NCBI RefSeq assembly: GCF_014200015.1
Contig: NZ_JACHOT010000003.1
Span: forward strand, 62,001 to 126,000
DNA from: Aminobacter niigataensis
GTDB lineage: Bacteria > Pseudomonadota > Alphaproteobacteria > Rhizobiales > Rhizobiaceae
DNA: 64,000 bases
Reading direction: 5' to 3'
The notes beneath the pieces were generated by a model. The model did no database searches and had not been told where the DNA came from. It saw nothing but the letters and a program-made list of their open reading frames with translations. Shown here one piece after another: positions 1 to 9,385 of this stretch; position 1 is the first letter of the stretch; each line of letters starts with the position of its first letter. The translations under genes were made by a program, and so were the position numbers.

Positions 1-1746
1 TTTGGCTGCGGCGATGTCGGCGTCGACAAGCGTATCGTCGGGCGGATAGCCGGCCTTGACGGCGATGCTGCCATCCTCGGGCAGGAGCAGGACTACGCGG
101 ACCTTGAGCATCGAGGCGATCTGGAAGGCGGTGGCCCAGAGCACGTCGTCGAGCGTGCCTGTGCCGGCGAGCTTCTTTGCGAAAAGGTAGAGGTCCTCGG
201 TCATGCGCGCACGTTCACGCGCGGCGGCGGCCTGGCGCTGGACGCGGCCGGTCAGGTTGGAAGCGATGACAGCAACAATGAGGAAAAACAGGAATGCGAC
301 CACGCTCTCGGGATCGCCGATGTCGAGCGTGTAGAGCGGCGTCAGGAAGAAGAAGTTGTAGGTGCCGGCGCTGAGCAGCGAGGCAAACAGCGCCGGCCAC
401 AGGCCGAGCGTCACGGCAGAGGTCAGCACCGCCATCAGGAAGACGAGTGCAATGGAACGGACGTCGAGGAACTGGTCGAGCAGGAAGCCGACCACCAGCG
501 CGCCGGTGACATGCAGCGTCGCGATGAAGTAGGGCCACAGGTTGAAGCTGCGGCGCGGGGCGGCGGTCTTGACGCCCTGCGAGGCGAGGGCCGCATCCTG
601 ATCCGTGCCCGAGGCGACGTGGACGGAGATGTTGCCGGCCTGGCGGATCAGGTCGTGGGTGACCGAGCCCTCGAAATATTCGCGCCAGCGCGACTTACCC
701 GGCCTGCCAACGACGATGTGGGTGAAGTTGTGGGTGCCGGCATGGCGGACGATGTCTTCGGCGACTGCCTGGCCGGGAATGGTGACCGCCTCGCCGCCGA
801 GCTGTTCGGCAAGGCGCATGGTGGCGGCGAGCCGGTCCTTGTCGGCATCGGGCAGGTTGGCCGAGCGCGACGTCTCGACATGGAGGGCAGCCCAGGGACA
901 ACGCAGGCGATCGGCCTGGCGGCGGGCGTAACGAACAAGCGAAGCGCTGCGCGGGTGCTCGTCGACGGCAACCAGCACGCGGTCGCCCGCCGCCCACGGT
1001 CCTTCGATGGCGTGAGCCTGCATGTGGGTGAGCAACTGCTCGTCGACGCGCTGGGCGGTGCGGCGCAACGCGAGTTCGCGCAGTGCCGTCAGGTTGCCGG
1101 GCGAGAAGTAATTCTCGATGGCGCGGCGCGCCGTGGTCGGGACATAGACCTTACCTTCGTGCAGGCGCTTGATCAGGTCGTCGGGCGTGAGGTCGATGAT
1201 CTCGACATCGTCGGCGCGGTCGATAATCAGATCAGGCACCGTCTCGCGCACGATGACGCGGGTGATCTGCGCGACGATGTCGTTAAGGCTCTCGACATGC
1301 TGGATGTTGAGCGTGGTGTAGACGTCGATGCCCCGACCGAGGATTTCCTGGACGTCGAGGTACCGCTTGGGATGGCGGCTGCCGGGGGCGTTGGTGTGAG
1401 CAAGTTCGTCGACCAGCACCAACGCGGGGTGGCGGGCGATGATGGCGTCGAGGTCCATTTCCTCAAGGGAGCGGCCCTTGTAGTCGACCGCCTTGCGCGG
1501 GACGATCTCGAAGCCCTCGACCAGCGCCTGGGTTTCCCTGCGGCCGTGGGTCTCGACGACGCCGATGACGACGTCGGTGCCATCGGCAAGCCGGGCGCGG
1601 CCCGACATCAGCATCTCGTAGGTCTTGCCGACACCAGGTGCGGCGCCGAGGAATATCTTGAGACGGCCGCGTCCTTCACGCTCGGCTGTCTCCAGCAGCG
1701 CGTCCGGCGAAGGCCTGCCCTCCTTGTCTCTGATGTCGTCTGGCAT
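1..1746 (-). CDS. kdpD: KdpD osmosensitive K+ channel sensor histidine kinase (partial, C-terminus beyond window)
   Basis: Sensor kinase that, with KdpE, switches on the kdp operon when potassium is limiting; inner membrane protein. About 582 residues are visible. The start is the ATG giving MPDDIRDKEGR, after which the KdpD N-terminal domain has a Walker A motif LGAAPGVGKT near residues 32-41, followed by a Walker B-like LVLVDELAHTN. A universal-stress-like domain follows, then a cluster of hydrophobic segments (four-helix bundle, e.g. ALVVGFLLDQFLDV and ESVVAFLFFLIVAVIASNL) and the start of a GAF-like region. The HisKA/HATPase catalytic core lies outside the window, as presumably does kdpE. 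It follows kdpC on the same strand with a hairpin between them. Confidence 0.95.
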   Translation of the reverse strand, partial: MPDDIRDKEGRPSPDALLETAEREGRGRLKIFLGAAPGVGKTYEMLMSGRARLADGTDVVIGVVETHGRRETQALVEGFEIVPRKAVDYKGRSLEEMDLDAIIARHPALVLVDELAHTNAPGSRHPKRYLDVQEILGRGIDVYTTLNIQHVESLNDIVAQITRVIVRETVPDLIIDRADDVEIIDLTPDDLIKRLHEGKVYVPTTARRAIENYFSPGNLTALRELALRRTAQRVDEQLLTHMQAHAIEGPWAAGDRVLVAVDEHPRSASLVRYARRQADRLRCPWAALHVETSRSANLPDADKDRLAATMRLAEQLGGEAVTIPGQAVAEDIVRHAGTHNFTHIVVGRPGKSRWREYFEGSVTHDLIRQAGNISVHVASGTDQDAALASQGVKTAAPRRSFNLWPYFIATLHVTGALVVGFLLDQFLDVRSIALVFLMAVLTSAVTLGLWPALFASLLSAGTYNFFFLTPLYTLDIGDPESVVAFLFFLIVAVIASNLTGRVQRQAAAARERARMTEDLYLFAKKLAGTGTLDDVLWATAFQIASMLKVRVVLLLPEDGSIAVKAGYPPDDTLVDADIAAAK

Positions 1747-1766
1747 CTATTCTTTGTATCGCTATG

Positions 1767-1803
1767 CGCGCCGGAGTTCTTACAGTGTTAGAACTCCGGC
1801 GCG
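1767..1803 (-). promoter_or_regulatory. Perfect hairpin between kdpC and kdpD
   Basis: The arms 1767-1780 and 1790-1803 are exact reverse complements (14 bp, core gcgccggagttct) around a 9-base loop. It lies in the 63-bp gap after kdpC and before kdpD. No T-run follows on the minus strand, so it does not look like a classical terminator. More likely it is a partial attenuator or an mRNA processing/stability element that lowers kdpD relative to kdpFABC. The role is inferred. Confidence 0.6.
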
Positions 1804-1809
1804 ACCTTG

Positions 1810-2379
1810 TCAGGGCGCAATCGCAGCGTCGAGTGCCAAATTCAACTTGAGCACATTGACCACCGGCTCACCCATGAAGCCCAGCTCGCGGCCCTCCACA
1901 TGCTGGTCGACGAGGTTGCGGACGAAGGCCGCATCGGCGCCCCGCGCCTTGGCGACGCGGGCAAGCTGGAAATAGGCCGCCTCCGGCGAGATGTGCGGAT
2001 CGAGGCCGCTGCCCGAGGTGGTGACCATCTCGATGGGCAGCGGTGCGCCGGGATCGGTCTGCTTCAGCTTTTCGGCCTCGGCCTTGATGCGGTCGATCAG
2101 CTTGGCGCTGGTCGGTCCGAGGTTCGAACCGGATGAGGCGGCGGCATTGTAGCCGTCGCCGGCGGCCGAGGGGCGACCATGGAAGTAGTGCTCGCCGACG
2201 AAGGCCTGGCCGATCAGCTCGGAGCCTATCACCGCGCCATCCTTTTCGATCAGGCTGCCGTTGGCCTGCCTAGGGAACAGCGCCTGGGCGATGCCGGTCA
2301 TGCCGAGCGGATAGGCAAGGCCGGTGATGGCGGTTAGCGCCAGGATCATGACGAGCGCGGGTCTGATTTGCTTCAACAT
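1810..2379 (-). CDS. kdpC: KdpC, potassium-transporting ATPase subunit C
   Basis: Single-span subunit of the KdpFABC potassium pump, thought to stabilise the complex and raise ATP affinity of KdpB. 189 residues, the usual family length. The start [15 protein letters not shown] leads directly into the one membrane helix. The family signature [20 protein letters not shown] is present, as is the C-terminal [23 protein letters not shown] block. An in-frame upstream ATG at 2508 was rejected because it would overlap kdpB and add a non-homologous tail. It lies 13 bp after kdpB in the same operon. Confidence 0.97.
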   Translation of the reverse strand: MLKQIRPALVMILALTAITGLAYPLGMTGIAQALFPRQANGSLIEKDGAVIGSELIGQAFVGEHYFHGRPSAAGDGYNAAASSGSNLGPTSAKLIDRIKAEAEKLKQTDPGAPLPIEMVTTSGSGLDPHISPEAAYFQLARVAKARGADAAFVRNLVDQHVEGRELGFMGEPVVNVLKLNLALDAAIAP

Positions 2380-2392
2380 GAAGACTATCCTT

Positions 2393-4465
2393 TTACACGA
2401 GGCCGATGGCGGTGATCGCCATGTCGATGGCCTTGATGCCGATGAAGGGCACGACGATGCCGCCGAGGCCGTAGACCAGCATGTTGCGGCGGAGCAGGGC
2501 TGCGGCACCGACGGCGCGGTATTTCACGCCGCGCAGCGACAGCGGGATGAGCGCGACGATGATCAGCGCGTTGAAGATGATGGCCGACAGGATGGCACTC
2601 TGCGGGGTGGTAAGCCCCATGATGTTGAGCGCGCCGAGCTGCGGGTAGAAGGCCAGGAACATCGCCGGGATGATGGCGAAATACTTGGCGATGTCGTTGG
2701 CGATCGAAAAGGTGGTGAGAGCGCCGCGGGTCATCAGCAGCTGCTTGCCGATCTCGACGATCTCGATGAGCTTGGTCGGGTCCGAGTCAAGGTCGACCAT
2801 GTTGCCGGCCTCGCGCGCAGCGACCGTGCCGGTGTTCATGGCCACGCCGACGTCGGCCTGGGCAAGGGCGGGGGCATCGTTGGTGCCGTCGCCGCACATC
2901 GCCACCAGCTTGCCCTTGGCCTGTTCCTCGCGGATCAGGCTGAGCTTGTTCTCAGGCGTCGCCTGGGCGAGGAAGTCGTCGACGCCGGCCTCGGCGGCAA
3001 TGGCAGCAGCCGTCATCGGGTTGTCGCCGGTGATCATGACGGTGCGGATGCCCATGCGGCGCAGCTCGGTGAAGCGTTCCTTGATGCCGCCCTTGACGAT
3101 GTCCTTGAGGTAGATGACGCCGAGCAGGCGCGCATCGCGGACGACGGCCAGCGGCGTGCCGCCGAGCTTGGCGATCTCGTCCGAGATCGCCTGGATGTTG
3201 CGCACCGCCTCGCTATCGGCAGGCGTGCCGGAAGCCGATGCCGCGATCGACTTCACATGGGCGAGCACCGAATCCACCGCGCCCTTGCGGATGGAGGAGC
3301 CGTCGAAATCGACGCCGCTCATCCGGCTCTGGGCGGTGAAGGGCACAAAATGCGCGTGCAGCGAGCCCATGTCGCGAGCGCGGATGCCGTAGCGCTCCTT
3401 GGCCAGCACGACGATGGAGCGACCCTCGGGGGTCTCGTCGGCGAGCGAGGCGAGCTGGGCGGCATCTGCCAGTTCCTGCTCGGTGACGCCCTTGACCGGG
3501 CGGAACTCGGTGGCCTGGCGGTTGCCAAGGGTGATGGTGCCGGTCTTGTCGAGCAGCAGCGTATCGACGTCGCCTGCGGCCTCGACGGCGCGGCCCGACA
3601 TGGCCAGCACGTTGAAGCGGACGAGACGGTCCATGCCGGCGATGCCGATGGCCGACAGCAGCGCGCCGATGGTGGTGGGGATCAGCGTGACGAACAGCGC
3701 GACCAGCACGATGACCGGGATGTAGCCGCCGGCATAGGTGGCAAAGCTCGGGATGGTGGCGACGGCGAGCACGAAGATCAGCGTCATGCCGGCGAGCAGG
3801 ATGTTGAGCGCGATTTCGTTCGGCGTCTTCTGGCGCTCGGCACCTTCCACCAGTGAGATCATGCGGTCGAGGAAGGTCGAGCCGGCAGCGGCGGTGATGC
3901 GGACGCGGATCCAGTCGGACAGCACCTGCGTGCCGCCTGTCACGGCCGAGCGGTCGCCGCCGGATTCGCGGATGACTGGTGCGGATTCGCCGGTGATGGC
4001 GGCCTCGTTGACCGAAGCGACGCCCTCGATGACTTCGCCATCGGAGGGGATAATGTCACCGGCTTCGACCAGGACGACCTGGCCGACCTTGAGGGCCGTT
4101 CCCGGCACCATCTTCCAGGCGGTGCGGCTTTCGCCCTCGAGCAGCTTGGCCTGGGTTTCGGTGCGCGCCTTGCGCAGCGAGTCGGCCTGGGCCTTGCCAC
4201 GGCCTTCGGCGACAGCCTCGGCGAAGTTGGCGAACAGAACGGTGAACCAGAGCCAGAGGATGATCTGGAACGAGAAGCCGAGGCCGCCGGCGCCGGTGGC
4301 CAGGTCCTTAAGGAACAGCACGGTGGTCAGCGCCGTGACGACGGCGACGACGAACATGACCGGGTTCCTGGCCAGGCTGCGCGGGTCGAGCTTCCTGAAG
4401 GCATCGCCGATCGCCGGAAGAAGGATGCGAGCGTCGAGCAGGCTCGCGGATTTGTGGGTGCTCAT
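2393..4465 (-). CDS. kdpB: KdpB, P-type ATPase catalytic subunit of the K+ pump
   Basis: Catalytic subunit that hydrolyses ATP to drive potassium uptake. 690 residues from [10 protein letters not shown], preceded by a GGAG ribosome site. The phosphorylation motif DKTGTIT carries the acceptor Asp306, and the actuator loop TGES (Glu160-Ser161) is present; that serine is the known inhibitory phosphorylation site in E. coli KdpB. The hinge motif [19 protein letters not shown] is intact, with paired membrane helices at the N-terminus, the middle and the C-terminus. It follows kdpA with a 37-bp gap. No missing catalytic residues were seen. Confidence 0.98.
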   Translation of the reverse strand: MSTHKSASLLDARILLPAIGDAFRKLDPRSLARNPVMFVVAVVTALTTVLFLKDLATGAGGLGFSFQIILWLWFTVLFANFAEAVAEGRGKAQADSLRKARTETQAKLLEGESRTAWKMVPGTALKVGQVVLVEAGDIIPSDGEVIEGVASVNEAAITGESAPVIRESGGDRSAVTGGTQVLSDWIRVRITAAAGSTFLDRMISLVEGAERQKTPNEIALNILLAGMTLIFVLAVATIPSFATYAGGYIPVIVLVALFVTLIPTTIGALLSAIGIAGMDRLVRFNVLAMSGRAVEAAGDVDTLLLDKTGTITLGNRQATEFRPVKGVTEQELADAAQLASLADETPEGRSIVVLAKERYGIRARDMGSLHAHFVPFTAQSRMSGVDFDGSSIRKGAVDSVLAHVKSIAASASGTPADSEAVRNIQAISDEIAKLGGTPLAVVRDARLLGVIYLKDIVKGGIKERFTELRRMGIRTVMITGDNPMTAAAIAAEAGVDDFLAQATPENKLSLIREEQAKGKLVAMCGDGTNDAPALAQADVGVAMNTGTVAAREAGNMVDLDSDPTKLIEIVEIGKQLLMTRGALTTFSIANDIAKYFAIIPAMFLAFYPQLGALNIMGLTTPQSAILSAIIFNALIIVALIPLSLRGVKYRAVGAAALLRRNMLVYGLGGIVVPFIGIKAIDMAITAIGLV

Positions 4466-4502
4466 GTGAGAGACTCCAATTCTTTCGTTTTGCGGCGCTG
4501 CA

Positions 4503-6206
4503 TCAGAAGGTCTGGCCAACGATCATGGCGAGGTGCTCGACGATCGGGCCGACGGCAAGCGCCGGGAAGAAGGTCAGGCCGCCGACGATCAGGATGACGC
4601 CGGCGAGCAGGCCGACGAACAGCGTGCTGTCGGTCGGGAAGGTGCCGGCCGAGGCGGGAACGGTCTTCTTGGCGACCAGCGAGCCGGCAATGGCAAGCGC
4701 CGGGATGATGACCAGGAAGCGGCCCATCAGCATGGCGAGGCCGATGGTGATGTTGTACCAGGGCGTGTTGCCGGTGAGGCCGCCGAAGGCCGAGCCATTG
4801 TTGGCCGCGCCCGAGGTGTAGGCATAGAGGATCTCGGAGAAACCGTGCGGACCGGGCGTGCCGACCGAGGCCACCGCACTGGGGATCAGCACGGCGATGG
4901 CCGTGAAGCCGAGCATGGCGAGCGGCAGGCACAGGATGGCGAGCACGGCCATCTTGACCTCCTTGGCCTCGATCTTCTTGCCGAGATACTCCGGCGTGCG
5001 GCCAACCATCAGGCCGGCGACGAAGATGGCGATGATGACAAACATCAGGATGCCGTAGAAGCCTGCGCCGACGCCGCCGACGATGACTTCGCCGAGCTCC
5101 ATGTTGATGAGCGGGATCAAGCCGCCGAGCGCGGTGAAGGAGCCGTGCATGGCGTTGACCGCGCCGCAGGATGCGGCAGTGGTGACCACGGCGAAGAGCG
5201 ACGACAGGACGATGCCGAAACGGACTTCCTTGCCTTCCATGTTGCCACCGTCGATGCCGAGGGCATGGACGAGCGGGTTGCCGGCAGCCTCGGCCCAATA
5301 GGTGACGGCGACGCCGGCGACGAACAGGATGCCCATGGTGGCGAGGATCGCCCAGCCCTGGCGCTGGTTGCCGACCATGCGGCCGAAGACGTTGGTGAGG
5401 GCAGCACCCAGCGCGAAGATCGAAACCATCTGGATGAAGTTGGAGATGGCGTCGGGGTTTTCGAACGGATGCGCCGAGTTGGCGTTGAAGAAGCCGCCGC
5501 CATTGGTGCCGAGCATCTTGATGGCGAGCTGCGAGGCGACCGGGCCGACGGCGATGGTCTGCTGGGCACCCTCGACGGTCGCTGCGGTGACGTAGGCGCC
5601 GATCGTCTGCGGCACGCCGAGCCAGACATAGGCGAGCGTCAGCGCGATGCACAGCGGCAGGAGCACGTAGAACGTGGCGCGGGTCAGATCGACCCAGAAA
5701 TTGCCGATCGACTTGCCCGAGGCGCGGGCGAAGCCGCGGATCAACGCCATGCCGATGGCGATGCCGGTGGCCGCCGAGACGAAGTTCTGCACCGTCAGGC
5801 CGGCCATCTGCACCAGGTAGGACATGGTGCTTTCGCCGCCGTAGTTCTGCCAGTTGGTGTTGGTGACGAAGCTGACGGCGGTGTTGAACGAGAGTTCAGG
5901 CGGCACCGCGCCCATGGCCGCCGGGTTGAACGGCAGGTCGCCCTGCACGCGCTGCAACAGGTAGAGCAGCAGGAAGCCGGCAACGTTGAAGGCGAGCATG
6001 GCCGCGGCATAGCCGGTCCAGTGCTGGTCCTCGCGCTCGCTGGTGCCGGCAAGGCCGTAGAGCAGGCGCTCGACCGGGACGAGGACGGGGGTGAGGAAAG
6101 TGCGCTCGCCGCTGAAGACGCGGTACATGTAGCCGCCGAGCGGCTTCACGAGCAAAACGACGACCCCGCAAAAAACGAGGATCTGTAGCCAGCCATTGAT
6201 GGTCAT
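4503..6206 (-). CDS. kdpA: KdpA, potassium-binding channel-like subunit
   Basis: Channel-like subunit of KdpFABC that binds and selects potassium in the membrane. 567 residues with about ten hydrophobic segments. The four pore-loop blocks are recognisable: [38 protein letters not shown], a glycine-rich [17 protein letters not shown] region and [12 protein letters not shown]. The start ATG at 6206 gives [19 protein letters not shown], entering the first helix immediately. It is the third gene of the operon, after the mini-protein and kdpF. Confidence 0.98.
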   Translation of the reverse strand: MTINGWLQILVFCGVVVLLVKPLGGYMYRVFSGERTFLTPVLVPVERLLYGLAGTSEREDQHWTGYAAAMLAFNVAGFLLLYLLQRVQGDLPFNPAAMGAVPPELSFNTAVSFVTNTNWQNYGGESTMSYLVQMAGLTVQNFVSAATGIAIGMALIRGFARASGKSIGNFWVDLTRATFYVLLPLCIALTLAYVWLGVPQTIGAYVTAATVEGAQQTIAVGPVASQLAIKMLGTNGGGFFNANSAHPFENPDAISNFIQMVSIFALGAALTNVFGRMVGNQRQGWAILATMGILFVAGVAVTYWAEAAGNPLVHALGIDGGNMEGKEVRFGIVLSSLFAVVTTAASCGAVNAMHGSFTALGGLIPLINMELGEVIVGGVGAGFYGILMFVIIAIFVAGLMVGRTPEYLGKKIEAKEVKMAVLAILCLPLAMLGFTAIAVLIPSAVASVGTPGPHGFSEILYAYTSGAANNGSAFGGLTGNTPWYNITIGLAMLMGRFLVIIPALAIAGSLVAKKTVPASAGTFPTDSTLFVGLLAGVILIVGGLTFFPALAVGPIVEHLAMIVGQTF

Positions 6207-6240
6207 GAGAAAAGCTTTCCGAACATGCGCGGGACGGTCT

Positions 6241-6330
6241 TCAGAACCGTTCGGGGCGGACGAGCGCGTAGGTCAGGTAGGCGAGCAGGAACACGGTCAC
6301 TGCACCGCCGAGGATGTAGTCGAACAACAT
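6241..6330 (-). CDS. kdpF: KdpF, small membrane subunit
   Basis: A 29-residue peptide with a single membrane helix and the typical KdpF ending LVRPERF. In the known complex KdpF lies at the KdpA-KdpB interface and stabilises it. The ATG at 6330 is preceded by AAGGAG on the minus strand. It sits 34 bp upstream of kdpA and 11 bp downstream of another mini-ORF. Its size means automatic gene callers often miss it. Confidence 0.9.
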   Translation of the reverse strand: MLFDYILGGAVTVFLLAYLTYALVRPERF

Positions 6331-6341
6331 CGGACGCTCCT

Positions 6342-6422
6342 TCAGAGGATGTCGCAGGCTTTGACGTAGGCGAAGCACATGGCGAAGAAGACGACGCCTA
6401 TGGCGAGTACGAAGATGTCCAT
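6342..6422 (-). CDS. 26-residue membrane mini-protein upstream of kdpF
   Basis: Reads MDIFVLAIGVVFFAMCFAYV followed by KACDIL and a stop. It is a single hydrophobic helix with a short charged C-terminal tail. A GGATTCCGGAG stretch lies just upstream of the ATG on the minus strand, and AAGGAG for kdpF follows directly after its stop, so the two appear translationally linked. From memory, similar peptides ending in a cysteine-acidic or basic-leucine tail precede kdpF in other bacteria, but I cannot search to confirm this. Function unknown; an accessory or assembly peptide of the Kdp pump is inferred. Confidence 0.6.
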   Translation of the reverse strand: MDIFVLAIGVVFFAMCFAYVKACDIL

Positions 6423-6600
6423 CTCCGGAATCCTTTCCTGAAATCGTCCCGGCAGGCCGGGCGTTGGGTCGATGCACGACGCGACGGCGCCTGCGTTGCG
6501 GGCGCCGTCGGCAGAACTGTCGATGTCAGGGGGAATCTGGGGCAGAACCGCATTAAGGTTCGAGAGAGCGGCGCACTGAAAGAAATAGGAATTTCATAAA

Positions 6601-6637
6601 GAAAACGGCCCCAAGGCGGATGCCTGGGGCCGTTTTC
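6601..6637 (-). terminator. Intrinsic terminator downstream of the glutathione transferase gene
   Basis: The outer arms gaaaacggcccc (6601-6612) and ggggccgttttc (6626-6637) pair perfectly. An inner aggc/gcct continues the stem around the loop ggat, with one bulged A at 6613. On the minus strand it ends in a T-rich stretch (TTTTCTTTAT). It sits about 50 bp past the stop of the upstream gene and before the kdp promoter region. A-rich sequence on the other side makes it potentially bidirectional. Confidence 0.85.
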
Positions 6638-6686
6638 TGTGGTCACAGCATGTGATTGCCGCATCAGTAGAGCGGCAAGCAATACG

Positions 6687-7292
6687 TCAGGCCAGGCCTT
6701 CGGCGCGCAGCGCCTTCTGCACCGCTGGGCGGGCGGCCACGGTACCGAGATAGCGCTGGATGTTGGTGAAGGACGACAGGTCGATGCCGACATGCTTGGC
6801 CCAGCCGAGGATCGTCCAGAGATAGGCGTCGGCGGCAGTGAAGGCATCGCCCATCAGGTAGGAACGGCCATCGAGCTTGGCGTCGACATAAGCGAGGCGC
6901 CTGGCGAGAAGCTCGCGGTTGATCTCCTTGGTGGCCTCGGGCGTGTTGGGCTTGAAGAAGGCGCCGAAGACCTTGTGCAGCTCGGTGGCGACAAAGGCCA
7001 GCCACTGCTGGACACGGTAGCGCGCCATGTCGCCGGCCTTGGGCATCAGGCCGCTCTCGGGCTTCTGGTCGGCAAGGTACTGGACCAGCACCGAGGCCTC
7101 GGTCATCAGCTCTCCGTCGCCGAGCACGAGCGCCGGCACATAGCCGTTGGGGTTGGTGGCGAGGAAATCCTGCTGGGCTTCGGTGGTCTTGGTCTTGCCG
7201 TCGACCTTGACGAGATCGAGGTCGATGCCGACTTCGTTGGCGACGATGTGGGGTGCCAGCGAGCAGGCGCCGGGCATATAGAAAAGCTTCAT
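6687..7292 (-). CDS. Glutathione S-transferase (beta/theta-like, GstA type)
   Basis: A soluble enzyme predicted to conjugate glutathione to electrophiles. 201 residues. The N-terminal thioredoxin-like domain starts MKLFYMPGACSLAPHIVANE; the Cys10-Ser11 motif is typical of bacterial beta-class enzymes, whose Cys10 can form a mixed disulphide with glutathione. The substrate pocket block includes NPNGYVPALVLGDGELMTEA, and the C-terminal helical domain carries FTAADAYLWTILGWA. The start at 7292 was chosen over upstream in-frame codons because it aligns with the family N-terminus. It is monocistronic, ending at a strong terminator. Confidence 0.92.
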   Translation of the reverse strand: MKLFYMPGACSLAPHIVANEVGIDLDLVKVDGKTKTTEAQQDFLATNPNGYVPALVLGDGELMTEASVLVQYLADQKPESGLMPKAGDMARYRVQQWLAFVATELHKVFGAFFKPNTPEATKEINRELLARRLAYVDAKLDGRSYLMGDAFTAADAYLWTILGWAKHVGIDLSSFTNIQRYLGTVAARPAVQKALRAEGLA

Positions 7293-7416
7293 TTCAAGGA
7301 GAACTCCGGATGGGTGGGCCCTCCTCTCGCATGCGCGGGCGAGGCGGCAAAGCACCCAATCGGTGAACACTATGTCTGCCGCTGCAACCTGATCGCGATC
7401 TTGAAATCGCGCGCCG

Positions 7417-8634
7417 CTACACAGTGATCGTCTTCAGCCTCTCGGCAATGAGTGCGGCCAGCCGCGTTGCGACCTCCTCCTTGGAAAGATCCGGCCATTC
7501 GTCGACGCCACCCTTGCTGACGATGCGGACCCGGTTGCGGTCGCCGCCCATGACGCCGCCCTCGTGGCTGACATCGTTGGCGACGATGAAATCCGCACCT
7601 TTCTTCGCCAGCTTGGCCTGGGCGTTCTTGAGCACGTCCTGGGTCTCGGCAGCGAAACCGACGACGAGGAATGGTCGCCTGGCGTGATGACCGACGCCGG
7701 CGAGGATATCCGGATTCTCGACCATCTTGAGCGTCGGTGCGCCCTCGCCCGCCACCTTCTTGATCTTTTCGCCGGCGGCATTGTCGGTGCGCCAGTCGGC
7801 AACGGCGGCGACAAAGACCGCGGCATCAGCCGGCAGAAGCTGCTCGACGGCGTCACGCATCTCGCGCGCGCTCTCGACATGCACGGTCTTCACGCCGGCA
7901 GGATCGGCAATGGTGACCGGGCCGGAGACGAGGCGGACGTCGGCGCCGAGCCGGGCCAGGGCAGCGGCAAGCGCATGGCCCTGCTTGCCCGACGAGCGGT
8001 TGGCGATGTAGCGCACCGGATCGATGGGTTCGTGCGTCGGCCCCGAGGTGACGATAACCTTCTTGCCCGACAGCGGCTTCGGCTTGCTATCGAGCAGCGC
8101 TTCGATGGCCGCCACGATCTCCAGCGGCTCGGCCATGCGGCCCTCGCCGGCCTCGTTGCTCTCAGCCATCTCGCCCTTCATCGGGCCGATGAAATGGATA
8201 CCATCTTTTTCCAGCGTGGCGCGGTTGCGGCGCGTCGCCGGGTTCGACCACATGCGGGGGTTCATGGCCGGCGCCAGCAGCACCTTCTTGTCGGTGGCAA
8301 GAAGCACGGCGGAGGCGAGATCGTCGGCATGGCCGTTGGCGAGCTTGGCCATCAGGTCGGCGGTGGCGGGCGCGACCACGATCAGGTCGGCCTCGCGCGA
8401 CAGCCTGATGTGGCCGACATCCTGCTCGTCCTGGCGGTCGAAGAGATCGGTGAAGACGTGGTCGGCGGTCAGCGCACCCACCGACAGCGGCGTGACGAAC
8501 TGCTGGGCAGCCGAGGTCATGACCGCCCGCACCGAAGCGCCGCGCTCACGCAGCCGCCGGATCAGGTCGAGCGACTTGTAGGCCGCGATGCCGCCGCCGA
8601 TGATGAGCAGGATGCGCTTGCCGGAAAGGATCAT
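7417..8634 (-). CDS. coaBC: CoaBC, phosphopantothenoylcysteine synthetase/decarboxylase
   Basis: Bifunctional cytoplasmic enzyme of coenzyme A biosynthesis: it joins cysteine to 4'-phosphopantothenate (CoaB) and decarboxylates the product to 4'-phosphopantetheine (CoaC). 405 residues. The N-terminal flavin-binding CoaC domain has GGGIAAYKS, the active-site histidine in DVGHIRLSREAD and the PAMNPRMW signature. The C-terminal CoaB domain begins around KKVIVTSGPTHEPIDPVRY and contains the ANRSSGKQG motif. Its ATG lies only 9 bp after the toxin gene stop, so it may be partly transcribed with the toxin-antitoxin pair. Confidence 0.97.
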   Translation of the reverse strand: MILSGKRILLIIGGGIAAYKSLDLIRRLRERGASVRAVMTSAAQQFVTPLSVGALTADHVFTDLFDRQDEQDVGHIRLSREADLIVVAPATADLMAKLANGHADDLASAVLLATDKKVLLAPAMNPRMWSNPATRRNRATLEKDGIHFIGPMKGEMAESNEAGEGRMAEPLEIVAAIEALLDSKPKPLSGKKVIVTSGPTHEPIDPVRYIANRSSGKQGHALAAALARLGADVRLVSGPVTIADPAGVKTVHVESAREMRDAVEQLLPADAAVFVAAVADWRTDNAAGEKIKKVAGEGAPTLKMVENPDILAGVGHHARRPFLVVGFAAETQDVLKNAQAKLAKKGADFIVANDVSHEGGVMGGDRNRVRIVSKGGVDEWPDLSKEEVATRLAALIAERLKTITV

Positions 8635-8643
8635 GCTTGGCCC

Positions 8644-9042
8644 TCAGGCCGGCTTCAGCGCCGGCACGATGTCGGTATGGATGAAATCGTCGCCCTTGAA
8701 AAGCAGTGGGACGTTCCGGGTTTTCGCCAGGGCATAGGCGAAGCAATCGCCGAAGTTGAGATTGGCCAGATGCCCCGAGTCCCGGCCGAAGCGGCGATGC
8801 GCATCGACGGCAGCGTCGGCGAGGCCGCGATCGAAGGCGACGTCGAACTGCAGCGCTTGGGCAAGCTGTTGCAGGCGATCCAGGCCGTCCGGCCCAAGCC
8901 GGTTCGAAACGACAATGCCGGTTTCGGCCCAGGTCGGCGCACACACCAGAACCGGCGAACCATACATGACACGGGCCACGTCCTCGGCCTCAGGCTCGGC
9001 CGCAAGAAATGCGAACAATGCCGAGGTGTCGATGACGATCAT
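8644..9042 (-). CDS. vapC: PIN-domain toxin, VapC/FitB type
   Basis: Predicted ribonuclease toxin. 132 residues. The PIN fold begins MIVIDTSALFAFL with the first catalytic Asp; further acidic residues occur in AETGIV, near LADAAVDAHRRFG and in NFGDCFAYALAK. The GDCFAYALA block is typical of the FitB/VapC branch. The ATG overlaps the antitoxin stop by 4 bp (ATGA), the usual translational coupling. The target RNA cannot be told from sequence. Confidence 0.88.
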   Translation of the reverse strand: MIVIDTSALFAFLAAEPEAEDVARVMYGSPVLVCAPTWAETGIVVSNRLGPDGLDRLQQLAQALQFDVAFDRGLADAAVDAHRRFGRDSGHLANLNFGDCFAYALAKTRNVPLLFKGDDFIHTDIVPALKPA

Positions 9043-9299
9043 CGGGAACGTTCGGACTCGTAGAGATAGTCCCAGACCTCGTCCTGCACCCTCTTGGAAT
9101 CTATCGGCGCGGCGGGCTTGCGGGACAGGCTCATGATGTCGTCGAAGGAGACCTTGAGCAGGCGGCGATTGCCGTTCCTGACATCGCGGGTGATGACGTC
9201 ACGCGCCTCCTGCTCCATCGACACGCCGCGGGCGGCGGCGCGCGTGCGCAGCTCCTGCTTCACATCGTCATCGAGGTTGCGGATCACCAGCGTGGCCAT
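9039..9299 (-). CDS. vapB: Ribbon-helix-helix antitoxin, FitA/VapB type
   Basis: Antitoxin and autorepressor partner of the PIN toxin. 86 residues from MATLVIRNLDDDVKQELRTR; the N-terminal ribbon-helix-helix segment is followed by GVSMEQEARDVITRDV, a FitA-like helix. The C-terminal tail (VQDEVWDYLYESERSR) would wrap the toxin. An in-frame ATG at 9347 was rejected: it adds unrelated residues and would lie within two bases of the operator palindrome. A perfect inverted repeat lies 50-80 bp upstream. Confidence 0.85.
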   Translation of the reverse strand: MATLVIRNLDDDVKQELRTRAAARGVSMEQEARDVITRDVRNGNRRLLKVSFDDIMSLSRKPAAPIDSKRVQDEVWDYLYESERSR

Positions 9300-9348
9300 G
9301 GCACGGCTCCAGTCTCTGCCCAAAGATAGCGCCGTCGGCGGCTGCATT

Positions 9349-9380
9349 CAATGATAGCACTGCTAGCAATGCTATCATTG
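9349..9380. promoter_or_regulatory. Perfect inverted repeat, likely antitoxin operator
   Basis: The arms caatgatagca (9349-9359) and tgctatcattg (9370-9380) are exact reverse complements separated by 10 bases. The spacer itself contains the palindrome tgctagca (9361-9368), so three related half-site pairs are stacked. It lies immediately upstream of the antitoxin gene. As I recall, gonococcal FitA binds TGCTATCA/TGATAGCA half-sites, which match these arms; that is memory, not a search. It ends 5 bp before the ubiB stop and could also weakly terminate ubiB transcription. Confidence 0.7.
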
Positions 9381-9385
9381 TCCGA

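Noticed and set aside
511-1791. 426-codon plus-strand ORF opposite kdpD
   Set aside because: It lies wholly antisense to kdpD, is rich in Arg/Asp/Gly from high-GC shadow coding and has no domain.
4533-6188. 551-codon plus-strand ORF opposite kdpA
   Set aside because: Shadow of kdpA in a high-GC genome; composition (His, Asp, Glu, Arg) is typical of antisense frames.
9349-9380. Rho-independent terminator of ubiB
   Set aside because: The stem is AT-rich and no T-run follows on the minus strand; position upstream of the antitoxin fits an operator better.
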